Shown here in pieces: positions 5,391-5,434 of a stretch of 5,434 nucleotides of DNA. Position 1 is the first letter of the stretch. Each line of letters starts with the position of its first letter. The notes under the pieces are model-generated. The model saw only the letters and a list, made by a program, of their open reading frames with translations, had not been told where the DNA came from and made no database searches. The position numbers and the translations under genes are program-made. Origin of the DNA: CAG-238 sp963601575 (GTDB lineage: Bacteria; Bacillota; Clostridia; Peptostreptococcales; Anaerovoracaceae). The stretch lies in NCBI GenBank assembly GCA_963601575.1, contig CAVCFO010000045.1:1-5434 (forward strand). The letters are read 5' to 3'.

Positions 5391-5434
5391 AGCTGTCGCT
5401 GATGCGGCGGCGTTCTCAAGACTGGATGCAAGAT
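5391..5434 (+). other. 5' leader of the next transcript, GC-rich stem-loop, possible rRNA leader (partial)
   Basis: GCTGTCGC (5392-5399) pairs with GCGGCGGC (5404-5411), including two G-U pairs, around a TGAT loop. This makes an 8-bp stem right at the predicted RNA 5' end. No ribosome binding site or start codon follows in the remaining 23 bases. The GC-rich stem contrasts with the AT-rich sequence before it, as is common at the beginning of rRNA or tRNA operon leaders. A structured mRNA leader is the alternative. Confidence 0.45.

Noticed and set aside
1..5434. CRISPR arrays, insertion sequences, toxin-antitoxin pairs, defence genes or tRNA genes
   Set aside because: No spaced repeats, transposase motifs, inverted-repeat ends, small paired frames with toxin features or cloverleaf sequences were found; coding space is fully accounted for by housekeeping families.

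Overview
This window looks like chromosomal DNA from an anaerobic, low-to-mid GC Bacillota, most likely a Clostridia member. The reasons are strong AGGAGG-type ribosome binding sites, short intergenic gaps, hairpin terminators with T-tracts, and the gene order spoVB - mazG - hup - rqcP, which resembles the Bacillus/Clostridia 'yab' region. The genus cannot be fixed from the sequence alone. All complete genes read on the + strand.

Layout. Positions 3-47 are probably the last codons of an upstream gene. Next come an O6-alkylguanine DNA repair methyltransferase (144-683) and a metal-dependent amidohydrolase of the MTA/SAH/5'-deoxyadenosine deaminase type (726-2018). They are separated by a compact junction in which a terminator-like hairpin and a candidate -35 box overlap the ogt stop codon. 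A 91-base gap with two back-to-back short tandem duplications leads into a 14-helix SpoVB/MurJ-type flippase (2110-3717). A stand-alone two-domain MazG pyrophosphohydrolase (3726-4571) follows 8 bases later, with its ribosome binding site overlapping the flippase stop. HU (4609-4887) comes next. A 118-base hairpin-rich gap then leads to the small S4-domain protein RqcP/YabO (5006-5248), which is closed by a near-perfect intrinsic terminator starting inside its own stop codon.

The last ~160 bases carry an 11-bp tandem repeat and a very strong sigma-A type promoter: phased A-tracts, TTGACA, a 17-base spacer, and TG-C-TAATAT. A GC-rich stem-loop lies at the presumed 5' end of the transcript. This arrangement is typical of a stable-RNA (rRNA or tRNA) operon, but the RNA gene itself would lie beyond the window.

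How the genes fit together. MTA/SAH deaminase (purine and methionine salvage), Ogt (alkylation repair) and MazG (non-canonical NTP clean-up) can all be read as metabolite or nucleotide housekeeping. The flippase serves the cell or spore wall, HU serves the nucleoid, and RqcP serves ribosome rescue. I see no mobile element, CRISPR array, toxin-antitoxin pair or defence system, and no convincing novel system. The most interesting points are regulatory or architectural: the early end of the yab-type cluster, the stand-alone MazG, the structured hup-rqcP gap, the short tandem duplications in non-coding gaps, and the stable-RNA-type promoter.
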